Shown piece by piece: positions 1 to 7,920 of a stretch of 64,000 bases of DNA; position 1 is the stretch's first letter, and every line of letters starts with the position of its first letter. The stretch covers positions 310,001 through 374,000 of the forward strand of contig QFXC01000008.1 in NCBI GenBank assembly GCA_003349885.1, read 5' to 3'. The position numbers were made by a program, and so were the translations under genes. Under the pieces are notes generated by a model, which saw only the letters and a list, made by a program, of their open reading frames with translations, had not been told where the DNA came from and made no database searches. The DNA comes from an endosymbiont of Galathealinum brachiosum (lineage in GTDB: Bacteria; Pseudomonadota; Gammaproteobacteria; SZUA-229).

Positions 1-732
1 AGTCTGCCACAATCACTCCTTGAATCAATATTAAAACGTATTAGCATGTTTATTCTAATGGCAAAAGTCACTATTAAAGACAATAACGATGCGTTGATTA
101 AAATCGGCCTTTCAGGCCCAAAAGCTGACGAACAACTTTCTAACATCATATCAGACCTGCCAACAGAAACGGATGATGTAACCCAGTCTAATGGTTATAC
201 CATTATAAAATGTGCCGGCACTCTTCCCAGATATGAAATTATGGGCGAACTTGAAGCTATAAAGAAAATATGGGGACAACTTGATGTTAATGCTGCTCCG
301 GCTGGAGCAGATGCGTGGGAAACACTGGACATTATGGCCGGCATTCCAACCATTACACCTGAAACATCTGAAGCTTTTGTACCACAAATGACCAATATGC
401 ACGTAATAAATGGTGTTAATTTCCAGAAAGGCTGTTACACAGGTCAGGAAGTAGTGGCTCGAATGCAATATCTGGGAAAATTAAAACGACGCATGTTCAG
501 AATAAATATTGAAAGTGACAATGCAGTAATTGCCGGAGATAAACTGTTTGCTAAAGATTCAACATCTGGTCAGGGCACAGGCCAGATTGTCAACTCACAG
601 GTAGATCCTGACGGCGGTCATATTGCATTAGCCGTAATTGATATCGCAGATGCTGAAGCTGGTTCATTACAGTTGCATGATGAAAATGGCCCCGCTATAA
701 CGGTGCACTCATTACCTTATTCAGTTGAATAA
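1..732 (+). CDS. ygfZ: YgfZ folate-binding protein, 5' end cut by window
   Basis: YgfZ is a folate-dependent protein of the glycine-cleavage T-protein fold that helps maintain Fe-S enzymes in the cytoplasm. The family signature KGCYTGQEVVAR is present, with its conserved Cys. The reading frame is open from base 1 and the residues before the first ATG (SLPQSLLESILKRISMFIL) match the usual YgfZ middle region. The 244 codons here are therefore the C-terminal part of a protein normally near 320 residues, and the ATG at 46 is internal. The next gene on this strand starts about 200 bp downstream. Confidence 0.92.
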   Translation, partial: SLPQSLLESILKRISMFILMAKVTIKDNNDALIKIGLSGPKADEQLSNIISDLPTETDDVTQSNGYTIIKCAGTLPRYEIMGELEAIKKIWGQLDVNAAPAGADAWETLDIMAGIPTITPETSEAFVPQMTNMHVINGVNFQKGCYTGQEVVARMQYLGKLKRRMFRINIESDNAVIAGDKLFAKDSTSGQGTGQIVNSQVDPDGGHIALAVIDIADAEAGSLQLHDENGPAITVHSLPYSVE

Positions 733-746
733 AAGGTTTCACTCAA

Positions 747-767
747 CCTGCATCCTGCATCCTGCAG
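747..767. repeat. Heptamer tandem repeat, CCTGCAT x3
   Basis: Three consecutive 7-bp units (CCTGCAT, CCTGCAT, CCTGCAG) lie just after the ygfZ stop. The last unit leads into the left arm of an inverted repeat. The unit length matches the GTCGTAA heptamers near 4467 and 9584. Confidence 0.8.
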
Positions 768-858
768 GGTAATGTGATAGTAAAATTACTTCATTAAAAA
801 TGAAACATTTTTAAGTACTTTATCTACTGAAGCAGTTACTATCATATTACTCAGGATG
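758..858. repeat. Imperfect inverted repeat between ygfZ and the HDOD genes
   Basis: The left arm (758-783) and right arm (836-858) are complementary over 23 positions, with a 3-nt bulge and two G-T wobble positions. The shared core on one strand is TGATAGTAA preceded by GTAAT and CATCCTG. The loop is about 52 nt. It could be a transcription terminator for ygfZ or a REP/MITE-like intergenic element. There is no clean T-tract after it. Confidence 0.65.
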
Positions 859-862
859 TCGG

Positions 863-890
863 TTTTGACTTACCGCTCATAACAGTCTTA
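863..890. repeat. Dispersed 28-bp repeat, copy A
   Basis: The sequence TTTTGACTTACCGCTCATAA followed by CAGTCTTA recurs at 4537-4565 with three or four differences. In both places it lies at the far end of an intergenic inverted-repeat region that begins with heptamer tandem repeats. Confidence 0.7.
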
Positions 891-937
891 TCAAATTTCT
901 TGGATTTTTAATAAATCCCAAACTACAATTTAACCAT

Positions 938-1774
938 ATGAATGAACAAAGCCAACATGTGCTTCAACAACTGTTCAAAGCCGTTGAAACTGATCAAATC
1001 AAACTACCTACACTACCGGAAGTCGCTTTAAAAATTCGAGAAGCTGTAGAAAAAGATAGTCAGTCAGCAGCAGATATTGCCATGTTGTTAGCGCAGGACA
1101 CATCTTTATCTGCGCGCCTGTTACAACTTGCAAACAGCCCTATATATAGAGCTCGAACAGAAATTGATAGCTTACAAATGGCCGTTACCCGGCTAGGTGT
1201 ACGTATTGTTAAAGACCTGGTTGTTATGTTAGCTATAAAACAGGCTTTTAAGGCTCGTGATCATGCCATTGAAAAGCAGTTCAAGGAAATCTGGCAAACC
1301 AGCGTTGATGTGGCAGCAGTCTGTAGGGTGCTGGCTAAAACTCAGAATAATCTGGATATAGAACATGCCATGCTTGCAGGCCTCATACATAATATTGGCT
1401 CATTACCCATAATAGAACTAGCAGACAGACAACCCTCTTTATTTGGCAATAACCGGAACATTAAAGAAATTACAGCTGAAATTCAGGGTGAACTTGGTCA
1501 GAAAATACTCAGTTTCTGGAACTTTCCACAATCATTAATTGATGTCGCGGGAAACTGGAATGATTTTAGCCGAACTCATGACTCAAAAGCAGATTATGTA
1601 GATTTAGTACAGGCAGGGATTTTACATACTCAACATACACCGGCAAACGCACCCGATAACTGGTCAGATATACCTGCCATTAAAGCATTAGGTCTGGATC
1701 CTTCAATTAGAAGCCTTGATGAATCCGTTCAGGTAGAACTCGAGCAAACGCGTAATAGCTTGATGCAGGTATAA
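938..1774 (+). CDS. HDOD-domain protein, first of three tandem paralogs
   Basis: This 278-residue cytoplasmic protein is almost entirely one HDOD domain, a signalling output module related to HD hydrolases that usually lacks catalytic activity. Visible family blocks are LPTLPEVALKIR (about residues 24-35), the LLQLANSPIYR block, AVTRLGVRIVKDLV and AGLIHNIGSLPI. The last has His-Asn where a catalytic HD would be, so phosphohydrolase activity is unlikely. It is followed after 9 nt by a second HDOD gene and then a third, probably one transcript. No receiver, GGDEF or kinase domain is fused here. The partner is unknown. Confidence 0.9.
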   Translation: MNEQSQHVLQQLFKAVETDQIKLPTLPEVALKIREAVEKDSQSAADIAMLLAQDTSLSARLLQLANSPIYRARTEIDSLQMAVTRLGVRIVKDLVVMLAIKQAFKARDHAIEKQFKEIWQTSVDVAAVCRVLAKTQNNLDIEHAMLAGLIHNIGSLPIIELADRQPSLFGNNRNIKEITAEIQGELGQKILSFWNFPQSLIDVAGNWNDFSRTHDSKADYVDLVQAGILHTQHTPANAPDNWSDIPAIKALGLDPSIRSLDESVQVELEQTRNSLMQV

Positions 1775-1783
1775 GGGATCAAT

Positions 1784-2629
1784 ATGGTATCAATGCAGCA
1801 TAAAACTGAAAATTTTCTGGAAGAAGTAAAAGATGCGGTCACCACTGAAAGATTACTTCTACCCTCCTTGCCTGATGTCGCACTTAAAATTAAAGCTGAG
1901 TGTGAGAAAGAAGAATCATCTGCTCAAAAAATTGCTGAAGTTATTAGCCGGGACCCAGCCTTAACCGTACGCTTACTTCAAATAGCGAATAGCTCACTTT
2001 ATCGCACCAGAATTAGCACCGATAATATTCAAATGGCAATAACCAAACTGGGACTGAAACTGGTTAGAGATCTGATTATTAGCCTTTCAATGAAACAGTT
2101 ATACAATGCTGAAAATGATGTTATTGCAGAACGCTTCAATGAACTCTGGCTCGCCAGCACAAAAACAGCCGCAATTGCACATTTACTTGCATCTCAACAC
2201 GAACACCTTGACGCAGAAAAAGCGATGTTAGCCGGCCTGACACATAACATTGGTGCGCTACCGATTATACTAATGGCTGAAGATGATGATGAACTATTCG
2301 ATCAACCCGGCACACTTTATAAAATACTACACAAATTACAGGGAGAAGTCGGTGCCTTTATATTTCAAAAATGGCACTTCCCATCTTATATGGTAGATGT
2401 GGCAAATGAGTGTTATCACTTTCGACGCAACCATGACGGACCAGCAGATTACGTTGATGTTGTTCAGGTAGCTCTAATTCAAGGTAGCATCTACACGGGC
2501 TTAGACTGCCCTGAAGACTGGTCAACTGTTTCAGCTTTTGCTCGAATGAACATAAATACAGATTCCCATGTTCTGGATATTGAAGAAAATAAGCTTGTCT
2601 TTGATGAGACCACCACTTTGTTTAAATAG
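1784..2629 (+). CDS. HDOD-domain protein, second of three tandem paralogs
   Basis: This 281-residue HDOD protein has the same architecture as its upstream neighbour: LPSLPDVALKIK, LLQIANSSLYRTR, AITKLGLKLVRDL and AGLTHNIGALPI, again with HN in place of HD. An AGGG stretch about 6 nt before the ATG supports this start; an ATG three codons later is possible. It is more diverged from copies one and three than those are from each other, suggesting an old duplication. It carries an acidic AEDDDELF segment also present in copy three. The role is probably protein-protein signalling. Confidence 0.9.
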   Translation: MVSMQHKTENFLEEVKDAVTTERLLLPSLPDVALKIKAECEKEESSAQKIAEVISRDPALTVRLLQIANSSLYRTRISTDNIQMAITKLGLKLVRDLIISLSMKQLYNAENDVIAERFNELWLASTKTAAIAHLLASQHEHLDAEKAMLAGLTHNIGALPIILMAEDDDELFDQPGTLYKILHKLQGEVGAFIFQKWHFPSYMVDVANECYHFRRNHDGPADYVDVVQVALIQGSIYTGLDCPEDWSTVSAFARMNINTDSHVLDIEENKLVFDETTTLFK

Positions 2630-2670
2630 CCTATACTCCATTCATAATTATAATTTTTTACGGGAAAAAC

Positions 2671-3501
2671 ATGTCAGAAAAAGCGGACCAATTCTATAAT
2701 GAACTTAAAACAGCAGTTGAATCAGATCAGTTAGTTTTACCAACATTACCTGAAGTTGCATTAAAAATTCGCGATGCAGTTGAAAGTGAAAATACATCGG
2801 CTCAGCAAATTGCTGAAACTCTGACTCAGGACGCCTCTTTATCAGCCCGTTTAATTCAGGTATCAAACAGCCCGCTATACAGAAGCCGTACACCTATTGA
2901 AGACCTACAGATGGCTGTAACGAGACTAGGCATTCGCATGGTAAGAGACCTGGTTATCAGCCTCGCCATGAAACAGATTTATCAGGCAACGTCTGATGTT
3001 CTAGATGAGCATTTCCGTAAGAGCTGGAACACAGCTGTCGAAGTTGCTGCAATTTGCCGCATGCTCGCTACAACAGTACCTGGCATTAACCCTGAACAGG
3101 CTTTACTTGCCGGCTTAATTCATAATATTGGCTCACTGCCTATACTGGTTATGGCAGAAGATGATGATGACCTGTTCAATGACAGTGAAGCACTTGGTAA
3201 CGTTATAGACGAACTGACCTCTCCAGTGGGTGAACTGATTTTGAAAACCTGGAACTTTGGTGATTCAATGACAAATGTTGTTAAACACGCTCATAACTTT
3301 AGTTACGACCATGAAGGCGGTGCTGATATGGTTGATCTAGTTCAGATTGCTTTATTGCAGGGCGGCCATGAACCACAGGAGATTGACTGGTCATCCGTTC
3401 CCGCATTTGCCAAACTGGGTATGGATACCGATGTTAATGTAGTAGAAATCGAAGAAAATCAGGAAATAATAGAAAGCACCAAACAATCACTTATGGTCTA
3501 A
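2671..3501 (+). CDS. HDOD-domain protein, third of three tandem paralogs
   Basis: This 276-residue HDOD protein contains LPTLPEVALKIRDA, LIQVSNSPLYRSR, AVTRLGIRMVRDLV and AGLIHNIGSLPI. The HN pair again replaces the HD metal ligands. It shares the AEDDDDLF segment with copy two and the general sequence with copy one. It is preceded by a 41-nt spacer with an ACGGGAA ribosome-binding stretch and followed by a strong hairpin, so it is probably the last gene of a three-gene operon. Function beyond a signalling scaffold cannot be read from the sequence. Confidence 0.9.
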   Translation: MSEKADQFYNELKTAVESDQLVLPTLPEVALKIRDAVESENTSAQQIAETLTQDASLSARLIQVSNSPLYRSRTPIEDLQMAVTRLGIRMVRDLVISLAMKQIYQATSDVLDEHFRKSWNTAVEVAAICRMLATTVPGINPEQALLAGLIHNIGSLPILVMAEDDDDLFNDSEALGNVIDELTSPVGELILKTWNFGDSMTNVVKHAHNFSYDHEGGADMVDLVQIALLQGGHEPQEIDWSSVPAFAKLGMDTDVNVVEIEENQEIIESTKQSLMV

Positions 3502-3514
3502 ATACAGTCTAACT

Positions 3515-3556
3515 AACCGGTAAAGAAAGGCCCCCGCCAGACTTTACCGGTTTAAT
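3515..3556 (+). terminator. Hairpin terminator after the HDOD operon
   Basis: A perfect 11-bp inverted repeat, AACCGGTAAAG (3515-3525) with CTTTACCGGTT (3542-3552), encloses a 16-nt C-rich loop and is followed by a short T/A-rich stretch. It lies 13 nt after the stop of the third HDOD gene. Confidence 0.75.
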
Positions 3557-3661
3557 ATCGGTATGCCATTAAGCCGTTCAAAGATAAAAACCAACCTGTT
3601 TCCCCTTTCACAATCATATCCACTTATGTTATTTTTATTAAAAATAACAAGGAATATGGAC

Positions 3662-4465
3662 ATGAAAAAACTTAGCCTGCTCAGCGCACTCCTGATATCA
3701 GTATTTATTAACAATACAATACAGGCAGCCGTTGCAATTCAAACACGTGATTCTCAACATCAGGTCTCCACTATATACATTGATGGTAATAAAGCACGAA
3801 TAGAAATGCCTCAAAATGAAGGTTACGTAGTAATGGATCTGGCCAGTAAAACAATGAATGTAGTCATTCACCGGCATCGAACTGTAATGGACATGAGTGA
3901 ATTTTTACTCGATAACGGTAGAAATTCAGCGCCAACAAAATACGTAGACACCTACACAAAAACCATGGGTCTTGGCCCCACTATTGCTGGTTATGAAACT
4001 GAAGAATATGCTTTATACGCAAATGACAACTATTGCGGAAGCCTGTATGTCTCAGTTGAAGCAATGCGTGATATGGGTGTTAAAAAATTCGCATATGCTT
4101 TTGCAAACATGGAAAAAAACATGGATGCAAAACTGGCAGGTATGACAGGTATGGGTATAGATGCTTTCACTGAACCCTGCGATGAAGCCGATCGTAAAAT
4201 GAGCTTGAGATTAAGAGAAATAGGCTTTCCACTAAAGAGTATCGATCAAAATAAAAGACTGGAATCCGTTGTAACAAGAATCAATAAAAAGGCTCGTCTT
4301 CCTGTAAACGCTTTTAAAATCCCTGCTGATTATAAATTAACAAACACCTCAGAAATGATAAATGATGCCATGAAGCAGATGCAGAAAATGCAGCCTCAGA
4401 TGCAGGAAATGATGAAAAACATGACACCGGAACAGCGTCAGATGATGCAGCAGTATACGAGATAA
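3662..4465 (+). CDS. Exported protein of unknown function, Met/Gln-rich C terminus
   Basis: I chose the ATG at 3662 because AAGGA sits 8 nt upstream and the product then begins with a normal signal peptide (MKKLSLLSALLISVFINNTIQA). Longer forms from 3563 would put unrelated residues ahead of it. The mature part of about 245 residues begins AVAIQTRDS, has a beta-rich segment resembling DUF4412-type periplasmic proteins, and contains two cysteines (NYCGS, EPCDE). It ends with a tail rich in Met and Gln (repeated MQKMQ-like stretches, then MTPEQRQMMQQ). That tail could be an amphipathic helix or bind metal; neither is shown. Confidence 0.75.
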   Translation: MKKLSLLSALLISVFINNTIQAAVAIQTRDSQHQVSTIYIDGNKARIEMPQNEGYVVMDLASKTMNVVIHRHRTVMDMSEFLLDNGRNSAPTKYVDTYTKTMGLGPTIAGYETEEYALYANDNYCGSLYVSVEAMRDMGVKKFAYAFANMEKNMDAKLAGMTGMGIDAFTEPCDEADRKMSLRLREIGFPLKSIDQNKRLESVVTRINKKARLPVNAFKIPADYKLTNTSEMINDAMKQMQKMQPQMQEMMKNMTPEQRQMMQQYTR

Positions 4466-4466
4466 T

Positions 4467-4497
4467 GTCGTAAGTCGTAAGTCGTAAGTCGTAAGTC
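4467..4497. repeat. Heptamer tandem repeat, GTCGTAA x4
   Basis: Four perfect copies of GTCGTAA are followed by GTC, starting directly after the stop codon of the exported protein. A two-unit version occurs at 9584-9597. Confidence 0.9.
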
Positions 4498-4557
4498 TAC
4501 AAAATTTATCATGCCATTTTTTAAGGCAAGTAAAGATTTTGACTTACGGCTTATAAC
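4481..4557. repeat. Inverted repeat built on the heptamer array
   Basis: The last heptamers (4481-4497) pair with GACTTACGGCTTATAAC (4541-4557) over 17 bp with three mismatches, leaving a 43-nt loop. The region lies between two convergent genes, so it may act as a two-way terminator. Its right end belongs to the 28-bp repeat also seen at 863. Confidence 0.7.
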
Positions 4558-4565
4558 AACTCTTA
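4537..4565. repeat. Dispersed 28-bp repeat, copy B
   Basis: TTTTGACTTACGGCTTATAA followed by CAACTCTTA matches copy A at 863-890 with few changes. It overlaps the right arm of the inverted repeat next to nusB. Confidence 0.7.
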
Positions 4566-4568
4566 AAA

Positions 4569-5003
4569 CTATTTTTTTGTTTCTGTTACACGAAGCTCTT
4601 TGGCAAGCTTATCCAGAATACTATTTACAAACGCATGACTCTTATCTGAACCAAACATTTTTGCCAGCGTTATCGCTTCACTGATAACAACTTTATAAGG
4701 TACATCTATCGAATTTTTTAACTCGTAACTCGATAACCTCAAAATAGACTGTTCAATAAGATCCAGCTCACTTTCTTTGCGATCGCTGTATTTTTCAATT
4801 AACTTATCCAGTGCTGATACGTCTGTTGGCACTTCATGTAACAGTTTATGAAAATAATCAGTATCGACTTTTTCCATATTCTGCTCTTCATGAAACTGTG
4901 CCTCTATATCAACCAGATCATTACCAGACATTTGCCATTGATATAAAGCCTGAGTCGCTTTTTTACGAGCATTACTTCGACCTTTTGCAAGGGATACTGA
5001 CAT
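4569..5003 (-). CDS. nusB: Transcription antitermination factor NusB
   Basis: NusB binds boxA RNA with NusE (S10) and promotes antitermination on rRNA operons. The 144-residue product has the expected length, the basic N-terminal KGRSNARKKATQALYQWQ helix and the C-terminal VISEAITLAKMFGSDKSHAFVN block. Its ATG overlaps the ribH stop by one base (TAATG), implying translational coupling at the end of the riboflavin operon. In many gammaproteobacteria thiL follows; here a convergent unrelated gene does. Confidence 0.96.
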   Translation of the reverse strand: MSVSLAKGRSNARKKATQALYQWQMSGNDLVDIEAQFHEEQNMEKVDTDYFHKLLHEVPTDVSALDKLIEKYSDRKESELDLIEQSILRLSSYELKNSIDVPYKVVISEAITLAKMFGSDKSHAFVNSILDKLAKELRVTETKK

Positions 5004-5476
5004 TAAGCAATCTTCTTTAAAAGGTTAACCATTTCAAGCGCACTTATTGCCGCTTCAGCACCTTTATTACCTGCTTTAGTGCCGGCACGTTCGATAGCCT
5101 GTTCAATAGTATTTGTCGTTAATACACCGTTAATAACCGGAATATTGTTATCCAGAGAAACATTTGCCATGCCTTTAGACGCTTCACCTGCAACAAAATC
5201 AAAATGAGGAGTTGAGCCACGAATAACCGCACCCAGACCTATAATTGCATCGTATTTACCTGTTTGTGCTAAAGCCTGAATAGCCAATGGCATTTCATAT
5301 GCACCTGGTACTTTAACAACAGTGATATTTGATTCCGAAACACCATGACGCTTTAGTGCATCAATCGCTCCGCCTTCCAGACTATCTACGATAAAACTGT
5401 TAAAACGTGCACTTACGATTACAAAGCTACCTTCTGAGTATTGCAGCTCGCCTTCTACTGTTTTTATATCTGACAT
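5003..5476 (-). CDS. ribH: 6,7-dimethyl-8-ribityllumazine synthase
   Basis: RibH condenses 5-amino-6-ribitylamino-uracil with 3,4-dihydroxy-2-butanone 4-phosphate to make lumazine, the penultimate riboflavin step. The 157-residue length is standard. The substrate loop [18 protein letters not shown] carries the conserved catalytic His, and RFNSFI near the N terminus and [10 protein letters not shown] are typical. It lies 49 nt downstream of ribBX and overlaps nusB by one base. Confidence 0.97.
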   Translation of the reverse strand: MSDIKTVEGELQYSEGSFVIVSARFNSFIVDSLEGGAIDALKRHGVSESNITVVKVPGAYEMPLAIQALAQTGKYDAIIGLGAVIRGSTPHFDFVAGEASKGMANVSLDNNIPVINGVLTTNTIEQAIERAGTKAGNKGAEAAISALEMVNLLKKIA

Positions 5477-5525
5477 TGTTTTCTCTTTTTATTCTTTAAT
5501 TTAATAAAATTTTGTGGATTATAAC

Positions 5526-6629
5526 TTATTCATCACCCGTTATATAATCAACCACTTCAAGACCAAATCCGGCAAGACCATGAATTCGCTTTGGTGCTGA
5601 TAACAGACGCATTTTATGAACATTTAGATCCATTAAAATCTGTGCACCAATACCGTGAGTCCTTAACTCTTCAGGTGAACCACCGGTATCTTTATTTTCT
5701 TCTTTATGATCTAACATCCACTGTACTATCTGACGCGCAGATTCAGGCTCGCGCAATATAACGATAACACCGGGTTCATCTGCACCAGATATCGACTTCA
5801 TTGCTTCACGCAGTGGCCAGCCACATTTTTTAGTCGAAGCGAGCACATCACACATGGTATTTTCCATATGCACTCGTACACGCACTGGTTTATCAGGATC
5901 AATTTCACCCTTAACCAGTGCAAGATGCAGATCATTACCAATCGCATCCTGATACGCATATAAACGGAAATGCCCGAATTCATTAGGGAAGTCACTCTCG
6001 GCAACTCGCTCAACAGTCTTTTCATTTTGTATACGGTAACGAATTAAATCTTCGATAGTACCGATTTTAAGATCATGTTCTTTTGCAAATGTTTCAAGAT
6101 CCGGGCGTCGCGCCATGGTGCCATCATCATTCAAAATTTCAACAATAACAGCAGCTGGTTCAAAACCTGCGAGACGTGCCAGATCACAACCCGCTTCGGT
6201 GTGACCGGCTCTATTTAAAACACCACCTGGCTGAGCTTTAAGTGGAAAGACATGCCCTGGTTGAACAATATCCTGTGATGTAGCACCTTCAGCAACTGCA
6301 GCCTGAACTGTGATCGCTCTATCAGCAGCTGAAATACCTGTAGTAACACCTTCCGCTGCTTCAATACTGACAGTAAAGTTAGTACCGTGCATATCATCTG
6401 TATTATCAACCATCTGAGGCAAACGCAACTGACGACAACGCTCTTCATTTAAAGTCAGGCAGATAAGACCACGACCATAACGGGCCATGAAATTAATATC
6501 GTCAGCAGTACAGGCTGAAGCCGCCATTAACAGGTCGCCCTCATTTTCACGATCTTCGTCATCCATAATAACGACCATCTTTCCCTGCTTTATATCTTCA
6601 ATGATTTCTTCTATATTATTCAATTGCAT
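5526..6629 (-). CDS. ribBX: 3,4-DHBP synthase fused to a degenerate GTP cyclohydrolase II domain (RibBX type)
   Basis: Residues 1 to about 200 are 3,4-dihydroxy-2-butanone-4-phosphate synthase, with DDEDRENEGDLL and GHVFPLKAQPGGVLNRAGH, which convert ribulose 5-phosphate to the four-carbon riboflavin precursor. The C-terminal part aligns with GTP cyclohydrolase II, but the zinc-binding Cys set is gone: around VRVHMENTMCDVLASTKKC the first ligand is Asn and the RCDC motif is absent. The REGRGIGL catalytic segment is replaced by REPESARQ. This fits the RibBX class described in proteobacteria, so only the RibB reaction is expected. A separate ribA must exist elsewhere. It is 22 nt downstream of ribE. 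Confidence 0.93.
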   Translation of the reverse strand: MQLNNIEEIIEDIKQGKMVVIMDDEDRENEGDLLMAASACTADDINFMARYGRGLICLTLNEERCRQLRLPQMVDNTDDMHGTNFTVSIEAAEGVTTGISAADRAITVQAAVAEGATSQDIVQPGHVFPLKAQPGGVLNRAGHTEAGCDLARLAGFEPAAVIVEILNDDGTMARRPDLETFAKEHDLKIGTIEDLIRYRIQNEKTVERVAESDFPNEFGHFRLYAYQDAIGNDLHLALVKGEIDPDKPVRVRVHMENTMCDVLASTKKCGWPLREAMKSISGADEPGVIVILREPESARQIVQWMLDHKEENKDTGGSPEELRTHGIGAQILMDLNVHKMRLLSAPKRIHGLAGFGLEVVDYITGDE

Positions 6630-6651
6630 ACGTAATATTCTTAATGTAGTT

Positions 6652-7314
6652 TCACTTTAAAAAACCATTCTCTGCGAGAAAGGTTGTGGTAATTTCTGAT
6701 TCAGAATCTGTTTTAGCCGCCCCATCACCCAACACCAGGCGTTCGAGGTAACGCGCAACCAGATCAACTTCCAGATTCACTTCTGAACCTGACTGATAAC
6801 TGCCCATTATAGTTTCCTGCAGCGTATGAGGCACTATATTTAATTCAAACTGACAACCATCTACTTTATTAACGGTCAGACTGACACCGTCCACTGTAAT
6901 TGAGCCTTTCATAGCAACATATTTTGCCAGTGATTTTGGAGTCTCTATTATAAAACGTACAGAACGACCATCATCATATCGATCGATAACCGTACCCAGC
7001 CCATCAACATGACCGCTAACCATATGACCACCTAAACGAGTTTGCAATGTTAAGGCTTTTTCAAGATTAACAGTGCTGCCCTCTTTTAACTGCTTTAGAG
7101 AGGTCAGTGTCAATGTTTCTCCGGAAACATCTGCACAATACGCATTATCACGTAATTCAATTGCTGTTAGACACACACCGTTCATAGCAATGCTATCACC
7201 TAGCTGAACGTCAGACATATCCATTTTACCGGTCTGTATCCAGAAGCGAGCGTCACCGCCCTTATCTTCAATACTTTCGATTATTCCTAACGATTCTATA
7301 ATGCCAGTAAACAT
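6652..7314 (-). CDS. ribE: Riboflavin synthase alpha chain
   Basis: This enzyme dismutates two lumazine molecules into riboflavin and a pyrimidinedione. The 220-residue product starts with the hallmark MFTGIIESLG and contains two lumazine-binding repeats. The first ends near MVSGHVDGLG, and GVSLTVN marks the second. Its ATG overlaps the stop of the upstream HslV-like gene by one base (TAATG), so the pair is probably translationally coupled. The gene is also called ribC in E. coli nomenclature. Confidence 0.96.
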   Translation of the reverse strand: MFTGIIESLGIIESIEDKGGDARFWIQTGKMDMSDVQLGDSIAMNGVCLTAIELRDNAYCADVSGETLTLTSLKQLKEGSTVNLEKALTLQTRLGGHMVSGHVDGLGTVIDRYDDGRSVRFIIETPKSLAKYVAMKGSITVDGVSLTVNKVDGCQFELNIVPHTLQETIMGSYQSGSEVNLEVDLVARYLERLVLGDGAAKTDSESEITTTFLAENGFLK

Positions 7315-7886
7315 TACTCTTCCAGCTCCATCGTCTGAATACTTATGGGTAAATCTGATGAGGTATTAAACTCACAACCGGCTTCAACAGCAGCTCGGGC
7401 AATATCCTCTGCTGAATCTAACCTCTCGTAAAGAGCATGCATTGCACCTAACGCAAACTCTGATCCAGAGCCAATCGCCCAGAACTTATGATATTCACTC
7501 ACTTCACGTAGTGAATAAACACCAAAAATACCTTTTTTATTACAAATTAACGCATCAATATGCGTTGCCTCATAAGGATCATCTTCTTCATCTTTTGAAT
7601 TTAAAAAGTAGTTTTCTTTTAATACCGGATGTAATGCGCGAAAAGTTTCAAATATACCCAGTCGTGAATTGAAATCAATTTCAATTTTATCATCCGCCAG
7701 TACAGATTCCATCACTAATGCATGGGCTGCACTTCCTACAATGCCAAAATAACCGTCTTTATATGCCTGGATCTTGTTATAGTCGCGATCATATGACGCG
7801 CCCATTCTAAGGTCACCGAAGGTGGTTAAACTGTCAGCAGCAATGCAAACTTTACCATTTTTTCTGACCACGGCTATTGTGGACAT
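7314..7886 (-). CDS. HslV/proteasome-like Ntn hydrolase inside the riboflavin operon
   Basis: The 190-residue protein begins MSTIAVVRKNGKVCIAADS and resembles HslV and other beta-type proteasome proteins in the N-terminal strand, the AADSLT block and the GIVGSAAH turn. After Met removal, Ser2 would sit where HslV has its catalytic Thr1. Asp18 and the Lys of NKIQ match conserved active-site positions. No HslU-type unfoldase is nearby, and it is not Anbu by its N-terminal sequence. It lies 34 nt after ribD and overlaps ribE by one base, so it is co-transcribed with flavin genes. The substrate is unknown. Confidence 0.8.
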   Translation of the reverse strand: MSTIAVVRKNGKVCIAADSLTTFGDLRMGASYDRDYNKIQAYKDGYFGIVGSAAHALVMESVLADDKIEIDFNSRLGIFETFRALHPVLKENYFLNSKDEEDDPYEATHIDALICNKKGIFGVYSLREVSEYHKFWAIGSGSEFALGAMHALYERLDSAEDIARAAVEAGCEFNTSSDLPISIQTMELEE

Positions 7887-7920
7887 ATACTTCTCTCTTT
7901 ATTCATAATCTATACAGTAA

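Noticed and set aside
938..3501. The three HDOD genes as an assembly duplication
   Set aside because: The copies differ throughout, with distinct lengths and residues, so they are true paralogs.
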